Shown here: piece after piece, positions 46,907-56,700 of the stretch
Layout: each line of letters opens with the position of its first letter
How positions within the stretch are numbered: position 1 is the first letter of the stretch
Origin: Turicibacter sanguinis
GTDB taxonomy: Bacteria > Bacillota_I > Bacilli_A > MOL361 > Turicibacteraceae
Assembly (NCBI RefSeq): GCF_013046825.1
Contig: NZ_CP053187.1
Span: forward strand, 2,824,001 to 2,888,000
Length of the DNA stretch: 64,000 bases
Reading direction: 5' to 3'
The notes under the pieces: model-generated
The model's input: the letters and a program-made list of their open reading frames with translations, nothing else
What the model was told of the DNA's origin: nothing
Database searches by the model: none
Translations under genes and position numbers: made by a program

Positions 46907-47232
46907 TTTCTTTTTCAATCAACAAATATAATTTCCTAACACCCCCCTAATCTACTCCCCTCCAATGATTATTTCTCCAAAATTAAGTATCTTCTACAAT
47001 GTCATCGATCTTTGAAGCTAGAGAATAACTTATAAAACACTCTGTTTTGTCAATTATCTTATAATCCCTTAAAGGAACGACAAAAACTCTTATCTATTTT
47101 TAAAATAAACGTATAGAAAATAAAAAGATGGTCAATATTATTAGTGTAGCCGAGAGGTTACAGTAATATAATCCCCCCTATTCTTCTATCATACTTCTCC
47201 TCTCCCTTTCACATATGGTCAAAGTATGAATG
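46907..47232 (+). ncRNA. Candidate small RNA region (unproven)
   Basis: About 325 bp without a reading frame but ending in a strong plus-strand terminator at 47233. It contains a stem-loop at about 47138-47167 (TATTA-TGTA-GCC with a GAGA loop) and several C-rich runs. No good promoter is seen, although a TATAAT occurs at 47060-47065. A non-coding RNA is the simplest reading of the orphan terminator. Confidence 0.3.
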
Positions 47233-47269
47233 AATAAGCCGCCCCCCCCTAGGCGGCTTATTTTTTTAT
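47233..47269 (+). terminator. Strong orphan terminator
   Basis: A perfect 11-bp AATAAGCCGCC/GGCGGCTTATT stem with an 8-nt C-rich loop is followed by TTTTTTTATC on the plus strand. No plus-strand gene lies between it and the previous terminator at 46877-46906. Confidence 0.85.
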
Positions 47270-47270
47270 C

Positions 47271-47299
47271 TTTACTACCCAATGAAAGCGTGTTATAAT
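47271..47299 (+). promoter_or_regulatory. Promoter of the RDD gene
   Basis: TTTACT (47271-47276) and TATAAT (47294-47299) are 17 nt apart, directly after the orphan terminator and 32 nt before the start codon. Confidence 0.65.
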
Positions 47300-47331
47300 A
47301 TCTAAAAATTGGTAAAAAGAGAGTGATTGTA

Positions 47332-47820
47332 ATGAAAGAAAGTTATTATCTTGCTCCATTTAAAAAACGAATGAATGCCCATGCTTTGGATTTATCGATG
47401 ACGATTGGTCTTATGTTTATTCTTATTTTGGCACTAACAGGGCCGATTCAATACCCTGTGGTTATCATTGTCTTTTATGTCATGGCCATCTTATTTCCTA
47501 GCTTAAATCATGGACAAACGATTGGAAAAAAATTAATGAAAATTAAACCGGTTATGATAAAAGATGAGAAAGAACTCACTTGGTGGCAAATTCATCTTCG
47601 AGAACTTTTTAAATACTTATCCCTATACTTTTCTTTCGGTATCACCCATTTGGCTAGCTTTTATATGATCAGCGAACGAAAGGATAAACGAACGATACAT
47701 GATTTAATTTTCAAAACACGTGTCGTAGACTTAGACCCTCAATTATTATATGCACAACGCGATCAAGCAGCTGAAGACGATTACTATAACCATTATAATT
47801 CCCAACGAAGCATCCGCTAA
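47332..47820 (+). CDS. RDD-family membrane protein
   Basis: RDD proteins are small membrane proteins, some linked to Na+/H+ exchange. The motif RMNAHALDLS (Arg then Asp) is near residue 11, GQTIGKKLMKIKPV near 64, and the closing DKRTIHDLIFKTRVV near 117. About four membrane segments are seen in 162 residues. I use the ATG at 47332; an in-frame GTG at 47323 overlaps the AGAGAG ribosome binding site. Function in the cell is not known. Confidence 0.85.
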   Translation: MKESYYLAPFKKRMNAHALDLSMTIGLMFILILALTGPIQYPVVIIVFYVMAILFPSLNHGQTIGKKLMKIKPVMIKDEKELTWWQIHLRELFKYLSLYFSFGITHLASFYMISERKDKRTIHDLIFKTRVVDLDPQLLYAQRDQAAEDDYYNHYNSQRSIR

Positions 47821-47825
47821 AAATG

Positions 47826-47862
47826 AAAAGTATCGAGTCCTCAAGAAGGATTCGATACTTTT
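47826..47862 (+). terminator. Bidirectional terminator between RDD and YibE/F genes
   Basis: AAAAGTATCGA and TCGATACTTTT pair, extended by TCC/GGA, with a T tail on the plus strand, between converging genes. Confidence 0.85.
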
Positions 47863-49014
47863 TTATTGAGTTAGTTCCATCACTAATTCTTCTTGTTTCT
47901 TTCTTGATATAGGACAATAAAAAACTCCACAAATCAAAGCAGTTAAAGGAGAAACCAGCACCAGTCCCATACATCCAATAAACGTGTGCAAAATTTCAGC
48001 TGAAATCTTTTGAGAATTTAAAATGGATAACAAAGGCGTTCCTTGTGCTAAATAAACCATTAAAATCGTAATGTAACTTCCCATATAAGCCAACAGCAAG
48101 GTCGTCATTTGACTCCCAATAACTGACTTTCCAATTGTAAGTCCCGATTTAATTAAGGCAGTGCGTTTGATGGTCGGATGATGCTTTAACACCTCCTCAA
48201 GTGCCGCTGAAATATCAATGGCTAAATCTAGAACGGCACCCGAACATGCTAAATAAATACCCGCTTGAAAAATACCGTCTAAATCCAAATTTTGATAACC
48301 TGAATACAAAAGCGATTCTGACCAATCCATTACCGCTCCATCAATATTAAATAATCTTCCAAACCATACCGCTAATAAACAAGTCAAAAAAGAACAAATC
48401 ATCGAACTTGCTATGGCTGTATAAGCCTTTTTGGTCCAGCCTGCTACTAATAACAACGTCACGATGGTTAATAAATTCCCCACCATTAAAGCCATAAAAA
48501 GTGGATTCCAACCTCTTAATAAGGACGGAATTAAGATTTTACAAATGCTCAGTAATGCAAAAGCAAAAGACAATAACGTCCGAACCCCGGTAAATCCAGA
48601 AACCATAATGAGTAAGAAGATAAAACAACCAACTAAAATCAGTTGTTCGTCCAATCGATAATAATCAATTAAATTAGCAAATATGACTTGACCTGATGAA
48701 TTTTGCTCAATCAACGTCCATACCTTATCTCCGACTTCATATAACTTATCGACTTCTAGTTTTCCCGTTAAAAGATTCATTCCTTCAACGATTTCACCTT
48801 TATGTGCTCCACTTAAAATTTCAATTTCGCATCGCTGATCCCCCTGATTAAGTAATCCAGTCGTGTAAACCCCACTGTTATTGACAGATCTCACGGTTGC
48901 TTTAACGCCTGATGAATTAATATAAATCTGCTGTTCATAACCTGTTGGTAAAAACCAAAGAATCGCTAACAACAAAACAAAAACACTAACAAATACTATC
49001 TCTTTACGCTTCAC
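47863..49014 (-). CDS. YibE/F-like membrane protein
   Basis: The 383-residue protein has an N-terminal membrane helix, an external beta-rich domain (about residues 30-110, VKATVRSVNNSGVYTTG and GEIVEGMNLLTGKL) and about seven C-terminal helices with SGFTGVRTLLSFAFALL and GAVLDLAIDISAALEEV, the core of the YibE/F family. The activity of this family is not established. I choose GTG at 49014, 8 nt after GGAG; the TTG at 49047 inside the phosphatase gene is unlikely. It starts 18 nt after the phosphatase gene, so the two form an operon. Confidence 0.82.
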   Translation of the reverse strand: MKRKEIVFVSVFVLLLAILWFLPTGYEQQIYINSSGVKATVRSVNNSGVYTTGLLNQGDQRCEIEILSGAHKGEIVEGMNLLTGKLEVDKLYEVGDKVWTLIEQNSSGQVIFANLIDYYRLDEQLILVGCFIFLLIMVSGFTGVRTLLSFAFALLSICKILIPSLLRGWNPLFMALMVGNLLTIVTLLLVAGWTKKAYTAIASSMICSFLTCLLAVWFGRLFNIDGAVMDWSESLLYSGYQNLDLDGIFQAGIYLACSGAVLDLAIDISAALEEVLKHHPTIKRTALIKSGLTIGKSVIGSQMTTLLLAYMGSYITILMVYLAQGTPLLSILNSQKISAEILHTFIGCMGLVLVSPLTALICGVFYCPISRKKQEELVMELTQ

Positions 49015-49031
49015 ACTGCTGACTCCTTCAC

Positions 49032-50540
49032 TTAATCTACCTGACAAATTTCAACTAATTTATGAAAGACATCCACATTATCGTAAAATCCACTAAACAA
49101 TTCAGCTCCAACACCTCTCGCATAAATCGCAACCGGTGCTCCCGTATGCGCATAAGATGTCCAACCAATACCTGCTTTATTATTTAAAAGATGAGTTAAG
49201 CTAACCGATAGTGGATCATATCCGCCATATAAAATTTGAGCCTCCTCAGTTTGATCTCGATCATCCTTATTTTTCATCGACTCTTCAAAGCCAGCCTTTA
49301 ATTTCTTCAACTCATCATCCGACATGACAAACAATGCCTTTTCTCCATGAGTAGCCTCTTCATCTTCTGATGATATCAATCCAAAGTTTTCTTTAATAAT
49401 CGGATATACATCCTCAAACGTTAAATTTGGGTTGCTTGCTTTTAAATCTTTAATTAATTCATCAAACGCAACATAAGACATTTTTTGTGCCTTTAACAAC
49501 TCAAACGCTGTATGATAACCTGTTTTAGCATATCCAATACTCATTCCTCCTGTTTCATGATCACCGGTCACCAAAATTAACGTTTCTTCAGGATGCTCAT
49601 TTGCAAAATCAATTGCCACTTGAACGGCATCTTCAAAAGCTAACACTTCAGCAATGGCCGTCATGGCATCATTTGCATGACAAGCCCAATCGACTTTCCC
49701 TGACTCTACCATCATAAAAAATCCTTGTTCGTTATCTAGGACTTTAATCCCTTTCTCGACAAAATCAGCCAACATTAAATCGTCTTCTTTGGCATCAATG
49801 GCATAAGGCATGGCTCCTGAATCTTGTAACACAGGACTTTGAGCATATACCTTACCTGATGAGGAGTCAAGCGCCAAAATATCTTCCTTCGTCTTAGCTA
49901 CTTGATATCCATTTTCTTCAATGATCTCATACACATTTCGTTCATCTTCATTTTTTCCCGTTGGCTGTGCAATGCTTCCCCCGCCAAAATAATCAAAGTT
50001 AGATGTTGCTAATTGTGTGGCAATCTCGTAATAATCACCTCGAGATGGAACATGAGCATAATACGCTGCAGGGGTTGCATGATTAATCGTGACTGTTGTC
50101 ACAATTCCAATTTTTTTTCCTGCTAATTTTAATTTTTCAGTGATGCTTTCTGTTACCTTCGTTTTATTTGCTTCTAACCCAATGACTCCGCTATGCGTTT
50201 TCACACCAGAAGATAAAGCTGTAGCTGTAGAGGCTGAGTCTGGAACGAAAGACGTTGAATTATGTGTCGTGACCAATCCAACCGTAGGAAAAGCTGTAAA
50301 ATTTAAATTATTAGTTGTGATTTCACCCTCTCCATCATTTCCTGTATAGACTTGGGCAGCATTTACCTGAACCTGTGACATTCCATCTCCAATGAACATA
50401 AATACATACTTAGGCGCCACCGTCACTTCAATTGTTTCAGCAACTGATACTGATTTTTCTTCTTCATTTGAACACCCCATCACAACCGTTAAAGCAGTTG
50501 CCATTGATAATAGGATGTTTAACCATTTTTTATTCATCAT
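49032..50540 (-). CDS. Alkaline phosphatase, predicted lipoprotein
   Basis: The N-terminus (about residues 5-22) is a lipoprotein signal ending VVMGCSN, so the enzyme should be anchored outside. The alkaline phosphatase core follows: FMFIGDGMS near 48 (metal Asp), the nucleophile Ser in PDSASTATALSSG near 101, TINHATPAAYYAHVPSR near 153, CHAND near 288, and LVTGDHETGGMS near 324. Length 502 is usual. The second Met (50537) is an equally good start, both behind AGGAGG. It releases phosphate from external monoesters; no Pho box is recognised. Confidence 0.93.
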   Translation of the reverse strand: MMNKKWLNILLSMATALTVVMGCSNEEEKSVSVAETIEVTVAPKYVFMFIGDGMSQVQVNAAQVYTGNDGEGEITTNNLNFTAFPTVGLVTTHNSTSFVPDSASTATALSSGVKTHSGVIGLEANKTKVTESITEKLKLAGKKIGIVTTVTINHATPAAYYAHVPSRGDYYEIATQLATSNFDYFGGGSIAQPTGKNEDERNVYEIIEENGYQVAKTKEDILALDSSSGKVYAQSPVLQDSGAMPYAIDAKEDDLMLADFVEKGIKVLDNEQGFFMMVESGKVDWACHANDAMTAIAEVLAFEDAVQVAIDFANEHPEETLILVTGDHETGGMSIGYAKTGYHTAFELLKAQKMSYVAFDELIKDLKASNPNLTFEDVYPIIKENFGLISSEDEEATHGEKALFVMSDDELKKLKAGFEESMKNKDDRDQTEEAQILYGGYDPLSVSLTHLLNNKAGIGWTSYAHTGAPVAIYARGVGAELFSGFYDNVDVFHKLVEICQVD

Positions 50541-50718
50541 CCATCCTCCTGTTTTTAACCAATAAACTTATGATAACCAAATGATAGATTTTTCATCAAA
50601 AAATCTAAATTTAGAGAATATGAGGAATATCTAGACGACATGATATTCTCTTATTAATCTGACTTATCTTTATCAATCGTATTTTTTATTTTTCGTAAAA
50701 TCTAAATTTTTATGTCAA

Positions 50719-50749
50719 AAAAGAGAGCACTAATTCAGTACTCTCTTTT
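50719..50749 (-). terminator. Terminator of ylxM-ffh
   Basis: AAGAGAG and CTCTCTT pair with an inner ACT/AGT after one mismatch, with TTTTTT after them on the minus strand, 7 nt beyond the ffh stop. Confidence 0.8.
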
Positions 50750-50756
50750 AACGATA

Positions 50757-52184
50757 TTAGAAACGGAAGCCACCGCGACCTTTACCTTTTCCTTTTTTAC
50801 CTTGTCCCATCATGCCTCCAAAGCCACCCATTGCACCTGGATTACCTCCGCGTTGCAAGGCATTGGCCATACGTTCCATCTGTCGTGGATCCATGCTTGA
50901 GAATTTCTTCATCATTTTACGCATATCTGTAAATTGTTTAATCATACGATTAACTTCTGCAATATCACATCCGCAACCTTTTGCAATACGTTGCTTACGA
51001 CTTGCATTAATTAAATCAGGATTTTTACGCTCTTGCTCTGTCATTGAGTAAATAATCGCTTCAACACGTGCCATTTGTTTTGGATCAATATTAATATCTT
51101 TTAATTGGTTTCCGACACCCGGAATCATTTTTAAAATATCTTCAAATGCTCCAAGTTTTTTCATTTGTTTCATTTGCTTTAAGAAATCATTAAAGTCATA
51201 AGTAGCATTCATCATTTTGTCCGCTAACTTCATGCTTTCTTCTTCATCGAAGTTTTCTTGAGCACGTTCGATTAAGGTCATAACATCTCCCATTCCTAAA
51301 ATACGAGATGCCATACGCTCTGGATGGAAGACTTCTAATGTATCTAATTTTTCACCAAGACCGATGAATTTAATTGGAACATTAGTAATTTTACGAATTG
51401 ATAAAGCAGCACCACCACGAGTATCACCATCTAACTTCGTTAACACAACCCCTGTTAAATCCAATTGATCATGGAATGATTGAGCGACATTAACCGCATC
51501 TTGTCCAGTCATCGCATCAACGACTAATAAGATTTCTTGAGGATTAACAAGCTCTTTAATATTTTTTAACTCATCCATTAATTGCTCATCAATATGTAGA
51601 CGTCCAGCTGTATCGATAATGACTAAATCATGACCATTTTCACGAGCATAAGTCATCGCTTCTTTTGCGATATCAACTGGGTTCATTGATGTTCCTTTTT
51701 CATAAACCGGAATATTTAATTGCTTACCGATTGTTTTTAACTGATCAACGGCAGCAGGACGATACACGTCACAGGCAACTAATAATGGATTTTTCTTTTC
51801 TTTTTTACGTAAATAACTTGAAATTTTTCCTGTGTGTGTCGTTTTCCCGGCTCCTTGTAATCCGACCATCATAAAAACAGCTGGTTTAGCATGACCAAAG
51901 TTTAACTCAGCCGCGCTATCCCCCATTAATTTCGTTAACTCTTCATTAACAATCTTAATCACTTGCTGCCCTGGTGTTAAGCTTTTTAAAACAGCTTCTC
52001 CGACAGCTTTTTCCTTAACTTCATTAATAAATTCACGTACAACTTTAATATTAACATCGGCTTCAAGTAACGCTAAGCGTACTTCACGCATCATCACGTC
52101 AACATCTTTTTCAGTTAATTTTCCTTTACGTGTGACACTTTTTAAGGCCGATTGTAGTCGTTCTGATAATGTTTCAAATGCCAT
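50757..52184 (-). CDS. ffh: Signal recognition particle protein Ffh
   Basis: Ffh binds signal sequences and targets ribosomes to FtsY and the Sec translocon. The NG domain has GLQGAGKTTHTGKIS near residue 108, DTAGRLHID near 190 and TKLDGDTRGGAALS near 248. The M domain (from about 300) binds signal peptides and 4.5S RNA and ends with a Met/Gly-rich tail (GGNPGAMGGFGGMMGQGKKG). The 475 residues are slightly longer than B. subtilis Ffh (446). It lies 3 nt after ylxM. Confidence 0.97.
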   Translation of the reverse strand: MAFETLSERLQSALKSVTRKGKLTEKDVDVMMREVRLALLEADVNIKVVREFINEVKEKAVGEAVLKSLTPGQQVIKIVNEELTKLMGDSAAELNFGHAKPAVFMMVGLQGAGKTTHTGKISSYLRKKEKKNPLLVACDVYRPAAVDQLKTIGKQLNIPVYEKGTSMNPVDIAKEAMTYARENGHDLVIIDTAGRLHIDEQLMDELKNIKELVNPQEILLVVDAMTGQDAVNVAQSFHDQLDLTGVVLTKLDGDTRGGAALSIRKITNVPIKFIGLGEKLDTLEVFHPERMASRILGMGDVMTLIERAQENFDEEESMKLADKMMNATYDFNDFLKQMKQMKKLGAFEDILKMIPGVGNQLKDINIDPKQMARVEAIIYSMTEQERKNPDLINASRKQRIAKGCGCDIAEVNRMIKQFTDMRKMMKKFSSMDPRQMERMANALQRGGNPGAMGGFGGMMGQGKKGKGKGRGGFRF

Positions 52185-52187
52185 AAA

Positions 52188-52514
52188 TTAAACCTCCAAA
52201 TCGAGTTGTTGCAACTCATTAATCCACTTCATCATCTGCTCATCCTGTGTATGAACTTGCATCTGATCTAAAATTTCTTCACGTATTTCACGCTTTTTTA
52301 ATAATTGTAACTTCGTTTCATAATCTTCTAACAATTTCTCTGTTCGTTTAATGTTATCAAACACGGCATTACGACTTACCTCAAATTGTTCAGCAATTTC
52401 ACTCAACGATAAATCTTCTTGGTAATAAAGCTCAAGATAAGTCTTCTGCTTTGATGTTAATAATACTTGATATGCATCATACAGTTCATTCATTCGATTG
52501 ACTTTTTCTAACAT
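52188..52514 (-). CDS. ylxM: YlxM/p13 helix-turn-helix protein
   Basis: YlxM is a small protein that in streptococci assists SRP. The sigma-70 region-4-like helix-turn-helix [20 protein letters not shown] is at about residues 29-48. I start at ATG 52514 behind GGGGG, giving 108 residues, rather than at 52544. The conserved ylxM-ffh pair follows ftsY after 172 bp. Confidence 0.9.
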   Translation of the reverse strand: MLEKVNRMNELYDAYQVLLTSKQKTYLELYYQEDLSLSEIAEQFEVSRNAVFDNIKRTEKLLEDYETKLQLLKKREIREEILDQMQVHTQDEQMMKWINELQQLDLEV

Positions 52515-52686
52515 CACAATGCCCCCACTAGCTTCTATATACAAACTAAACGATAATTTATAATTTCATAATCAGACTTAATCGTTAAGCTCTTTTGATA
52601 CTAAAGAGACCTATAGTCCCGATAAAAGTTTTCAACTGCATCAAACTTATCAAGACCCATCTATTCAGCCCTACCTAAAAACCTAA

Positions 52687-53694
52687 TTACTCCGCTTCAT
52701 TTTCAAATAAATCTGCAAATAATCCATAAATATATTGTTCAATATCAAAGTGAACTAAATCTTCGGCTTTTTCTCCTAAACCAACAAATTTAATCGGAAT
52801 CCCAATTTCATTTCGAATGGCTAAAACAATTCCACCTTTTGCTGTTCCATCTAATTTTGTTAAAACAATTCCAGATACATCTGTCGCTTCTAAAAACGCC
52901 TTCGCTTGATTCATTCCGTTTTGTCCTGTTGTTGCATCAATGACTAATAATGTATCATGAGGCGCTCCTGGAACTTCACGTTCAATCACGCGTTTAATTT
53001 TTTCTAACTCTTTCATTAAGTTAACTTTATTTTGTAAACGTCCTGCCGTATCACATAATAACACATCAACATTACGAGCCTTCGCTTCTTTAATCGCATC
53101 AAACATAACGGCTGATGGGTCTGAACCTTCACTTAATGACACCACATCGACCCCAATGCGGTCTCCCCAAACCTGTAATTGTTCAATTGCACCTGCACGG
53201 AACGTATCTCCTGCGGCTAATAAAACAGACTTTCCTTTTCCTTTTAATTGATGAGCAATTTTTGCAATTGAGGTTGTTTTTCCAACCCCATTTACCCCAA
53301 CAAATAAAATAACAGTTAATCCTTCTTTATTCAGACGTAAGTTTGAGTTCACAAACTCACCTTTAACGTAAATTTCAAATAGTTTATCGACCATAATACG
53401 CTGTAATTCTTTTGGATCCGTAACATTATGTTCGCGTACAGTCTCTTTTAATTGATCAATGAAATCTACCACGGTATTAACACCAATATCAGCCATAATG
53501 AAGATTTCTTCTAACTCTTCAAACATCTCTTCATTAATGTCATTATAGCTTGAAAAAACAGACTGTAACTGTTTTAAAAGGTTACCACGTGTTTTTTTCA
53601 TACCTTCTTTATAATGTTGCTGAGCACGAATTTCTGTCTCAGAGACTTCTTTTTTTCCAAGTACCATCGACTTTAGACGATCAAATAAACCCAT
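52687..53694 (-). CDS. ftsY: SRP receptor FtsY
   Basis: FtsY is the membrane-associated GTPase receptor for SRP. GVNGVGKTTSIAKIA near residue 133, DTAGRLQNKVNLM near 216 and TKLDGTAKGGIVLA near 278 are the GTPase motifs. The short N-terminal charged region lacks a long acidic A domain, as in other Firmicutes. Length 335 is normal. It follows smc in the conserved smc-ftsY-ylxM-ffh order, with an 85-bp gap. Confidence 0.96.
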   Translation of the reverse strand: MGLFDRLKSMVLGKKEVSETEIRAQQHYKEGMKKTRGNLLKQLQSVFSSYNDINEEMFEELEEIFIMADIGVNTVVDFIDQLKETVREHNVTDPKELQRIMVDKLFEIYVKGEFVNSNLRLNKEGLTVILFVGVNGVGKTTSIAKIAHQLKGKGKSVLLAAGDTFRAGAIEQLQVWGDRIGVDVVSLSEGSDPSAVMFDAIKEAKARNVDVLLCDTAGRLQNKVNLMKELEKIKRVIEREVPGAPHDTLLVIDATTGQNGMNQAKAFLEATDVSGIVLTKLDGTAKGGIVLAIRNEIGIPIKFVGLGEKAEDLVHFDIEQYIYGLFADLFENEAE

Positions 53695-53779
53695 CAGGCT
53701 TCACCTCAATTAATTAATAATATCGTGTCATACAAAATGACTTTAATGCTACTCTATCATATTTTACGGTCTATGACTA

Positions 53780-56700
53780 TTATTTTTCATCATCTAGATA
53801 ATCTGAAACATTATCCATACGAACTGACACGAGTTTCGTTACCCCTCGTTCTTGCATCGTCACTCCGTATAATACATCAGCTTTTTCCATCGTTCCTTTA
53901 CGGTGAGTAATAACGATGAACTGTGTTTCTTTACTAAATGCCTTTAAATAATTGGCATAACGAGAAACATTGGCTTCATCAAGTGCAGCCTCAACCTCAT
54001 CGAGCACACAAAACGGAACCGTACGAACTTTTAAAATGGCAAATAATAAGGCAATCGATGTTAAGGCTTTTTGTCCACCTGATAATAAATTTGAAGTTTT
54101 TAACTTTGTTCCAGGTGGCTGTGCAATGATTTCAACCCCAGTATTTAATAAATCGTGAGGATCAGTTAACACTAAATCAGCGGTTCCACCACCGAATAAT
54201 TTTTTAAAGATTTCAATGTACTCAACACGAACCAAGTCAAAGGTTTCTTTAAATTTAATGGTCATCTCTTGGTCCATTTCATTAATCGTTTCCTCTAAAT
54301 TAGCTTTCGCTTCAATTAAATCATCGCGTTGTGTCGTTAAGAATTCGTATCGTTCTTTCACTCGTTGGTACTCGGCAATTGCAGCCACATTGATCTCACC
54401 GAGTGAAGCAATTTGACCTTTTAAGCTACGAATTTTTTGTTTAACTTCTTCAATACTTCCCTTTAAAGGATAATGTTCATTCGCATAGTCAAACGTCATT
54501 TGATGTTCTTCTTCAAGTTTTTTAATCATTAAATCCATCTCAACATCAACTTTTCCAATCGCAACATCGAGTTGATTAATTGACTCCGTCATTTTTTGAT
54601 GAATTTTATGACTTTCTCTTACTTCACGCTCTAAAATCTCAAGTTCTTGACTGACTTTTGTTAAAGTCAAACGTTGTTCTTGAATTTTTTCAACAATCGA
54701 TTCACGAGATTCTTTCTGTTGCTCAATTTGTGTTTCAAGTGAAATAACTTCATCATCATTTCCAAGCATTTCTTGTTCGCTTTGCTCTAATCGATTGATT
54801 AATTCTGCTAAACGTTCTTTTGCTTGGCCTGATTCCTCTTGCAAACGATAATGAGTCGCAATTTCACTTGTTAGAGCCGTCTCAAGTTTAGCCACTTCAA
54901 CTTTTAACTCCGTCATAACTTCCATCAACTGAGTTTTCATTTCTTCTTGTTGTTCAAGTTGCTCTTCTAGTGTATCAATGATTCCTTTAGCTGATTCAAT
55001 TCGATTTTCAAGTCTTAAACGCGATTCGGCTAAATCATTATTCTTTTCAACTAATTGCTTATACTCCGATTCATGTTCACGACGTTCAATTCGAAGTAAT
55101 TCGTCACGTTCATTTTGTGCTTTTTCACGATATTCAAACGCTAATTTTTGTTGATTCGTCTCCGACATTTTATCTTTTAAACGTTCGCCAGCCGATTGAA
55201 GTTTTGATAATTGTTTTTCAGAATTTTTAACGACTTCTTGTAACTCTTGTTGAAGTCCTTTTGATTGTTCGACTTCTTCATTTAACTCTGCAATTTTCTT
55301 TTGACAATCTTCAATTTCATTTTTTTGACGTAATAACGATGAACCTTGACGTTTAACAGCCCCTCCGGTCATCGCTCCTCCTGCATTAATAACGTCTCCT
55401 TCAAGCGTGACAATACGATAACGATAATTCAATTGCTTTGCTAAATTTTTAGCCACATTTAAATCTTTCGTAACAATAATACTTCCTAAAATATTCTCAA
55501 CAATTTGTCGATATCGTTCTTCATAACCCACTAATTGTGAAGCCACACCTACAACATCTTGATTATTTTGAATACGATTTAAAACATCCATTGGCAACAC
55601 ACGAGACTTAATAACATTTAAAGGTAAGAATGTCGCACGCCCCGCATGATGACGCTTTAAGAAATCAATAGCATTTTTAGCAGCATCGTCACTTGTTGTC
55701 ACAATTTGTTGCATAACAGGACCTAGTACCACATCCATCGCCAACTCAAGTTCTTTAGGAACAGACACTAGTTCAGCAACGGCTCCCTCAATCCCATTAA
55801 TTTGATTTTGCTCACGAGCCTTTAAGATTTTTTTTACCCCTTCGTTAAATCCTGAGAAATCTTTTTGAGCATCCTCTAGCCATTGTAAACGATTCATCAT
55901 TTTATCGACTTGATGCGTTAACTGTCTAAAACGATTTGTCTCCATTTCTAATTGCTTTAACGAATGTTGATGCGTTTTTTGTAATGTTTGATACTCTTCA
56001 CGCTTCTCCTTTAATTGTGCACTTAATTTATCATACTCTTGCTTAAATCCTTCTTGCTCACGACGCAACGTCTCACGATCAATAAGCGATTTATTTTCAT
56101 CACCACTAATGCGTTCAAGCGTCACCTCTGTCTTTTTAATTTGCTGATTAATCGAAATGTATTGATTTTTAACACTAGCTAGTTCATTAACATCTTCAAA
56201 GTAAGCCTCTCGCGTGGACTCTAATTCTGTTTTTAAATTTTCCTCCAAGTGTTGATATTCTTCCGTCACTTGATTTAACTGTGTTTGTTTGGCTAATAAA
56301 CGGGATTCGGTTTCTTTCATCGAACTGGTCGCTAGTTCTAATTGCTTCGTCGCTAGTTCTAACTGCTGTTCAAGTTCGACCTGTTGTTCCGTCAGTTGCT
56401 CTTTATTTGAAGAGGCATTTTTATGACGTTCTTTTAAAACATCTCGTTGACCTTGTAATTTTTGAATTAACTCTGACGTTTCAACTAACTCAGTTTGTAA
56501 GGCTTCTAACTGTTGTTCTTGAGCTTGTTGCGTTTGCTTTAAATTATCCATTCGACGCTCATCCGTCGCAATCTTTCCATTAATACTTAAATGTTCAAAC
56601 TCCACTTCTTTACGTTCTTTTTTTGAACGTTCCATTTGGTCATTTAACGTTTTAATATCATAAGCTAACACACTGATTTCTGACTCACTACATTCCTTTT

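Noticed and set aside
47145-47175. TAGCCGAGAGGTTACAG looks like the D-arm of a tRNA-Ser or tRNA-Leu.
   Set aside because: No T-arm (GGTTCGAATCC-like), anticodon stem or acceptor pairing is found in the next 70 nt.
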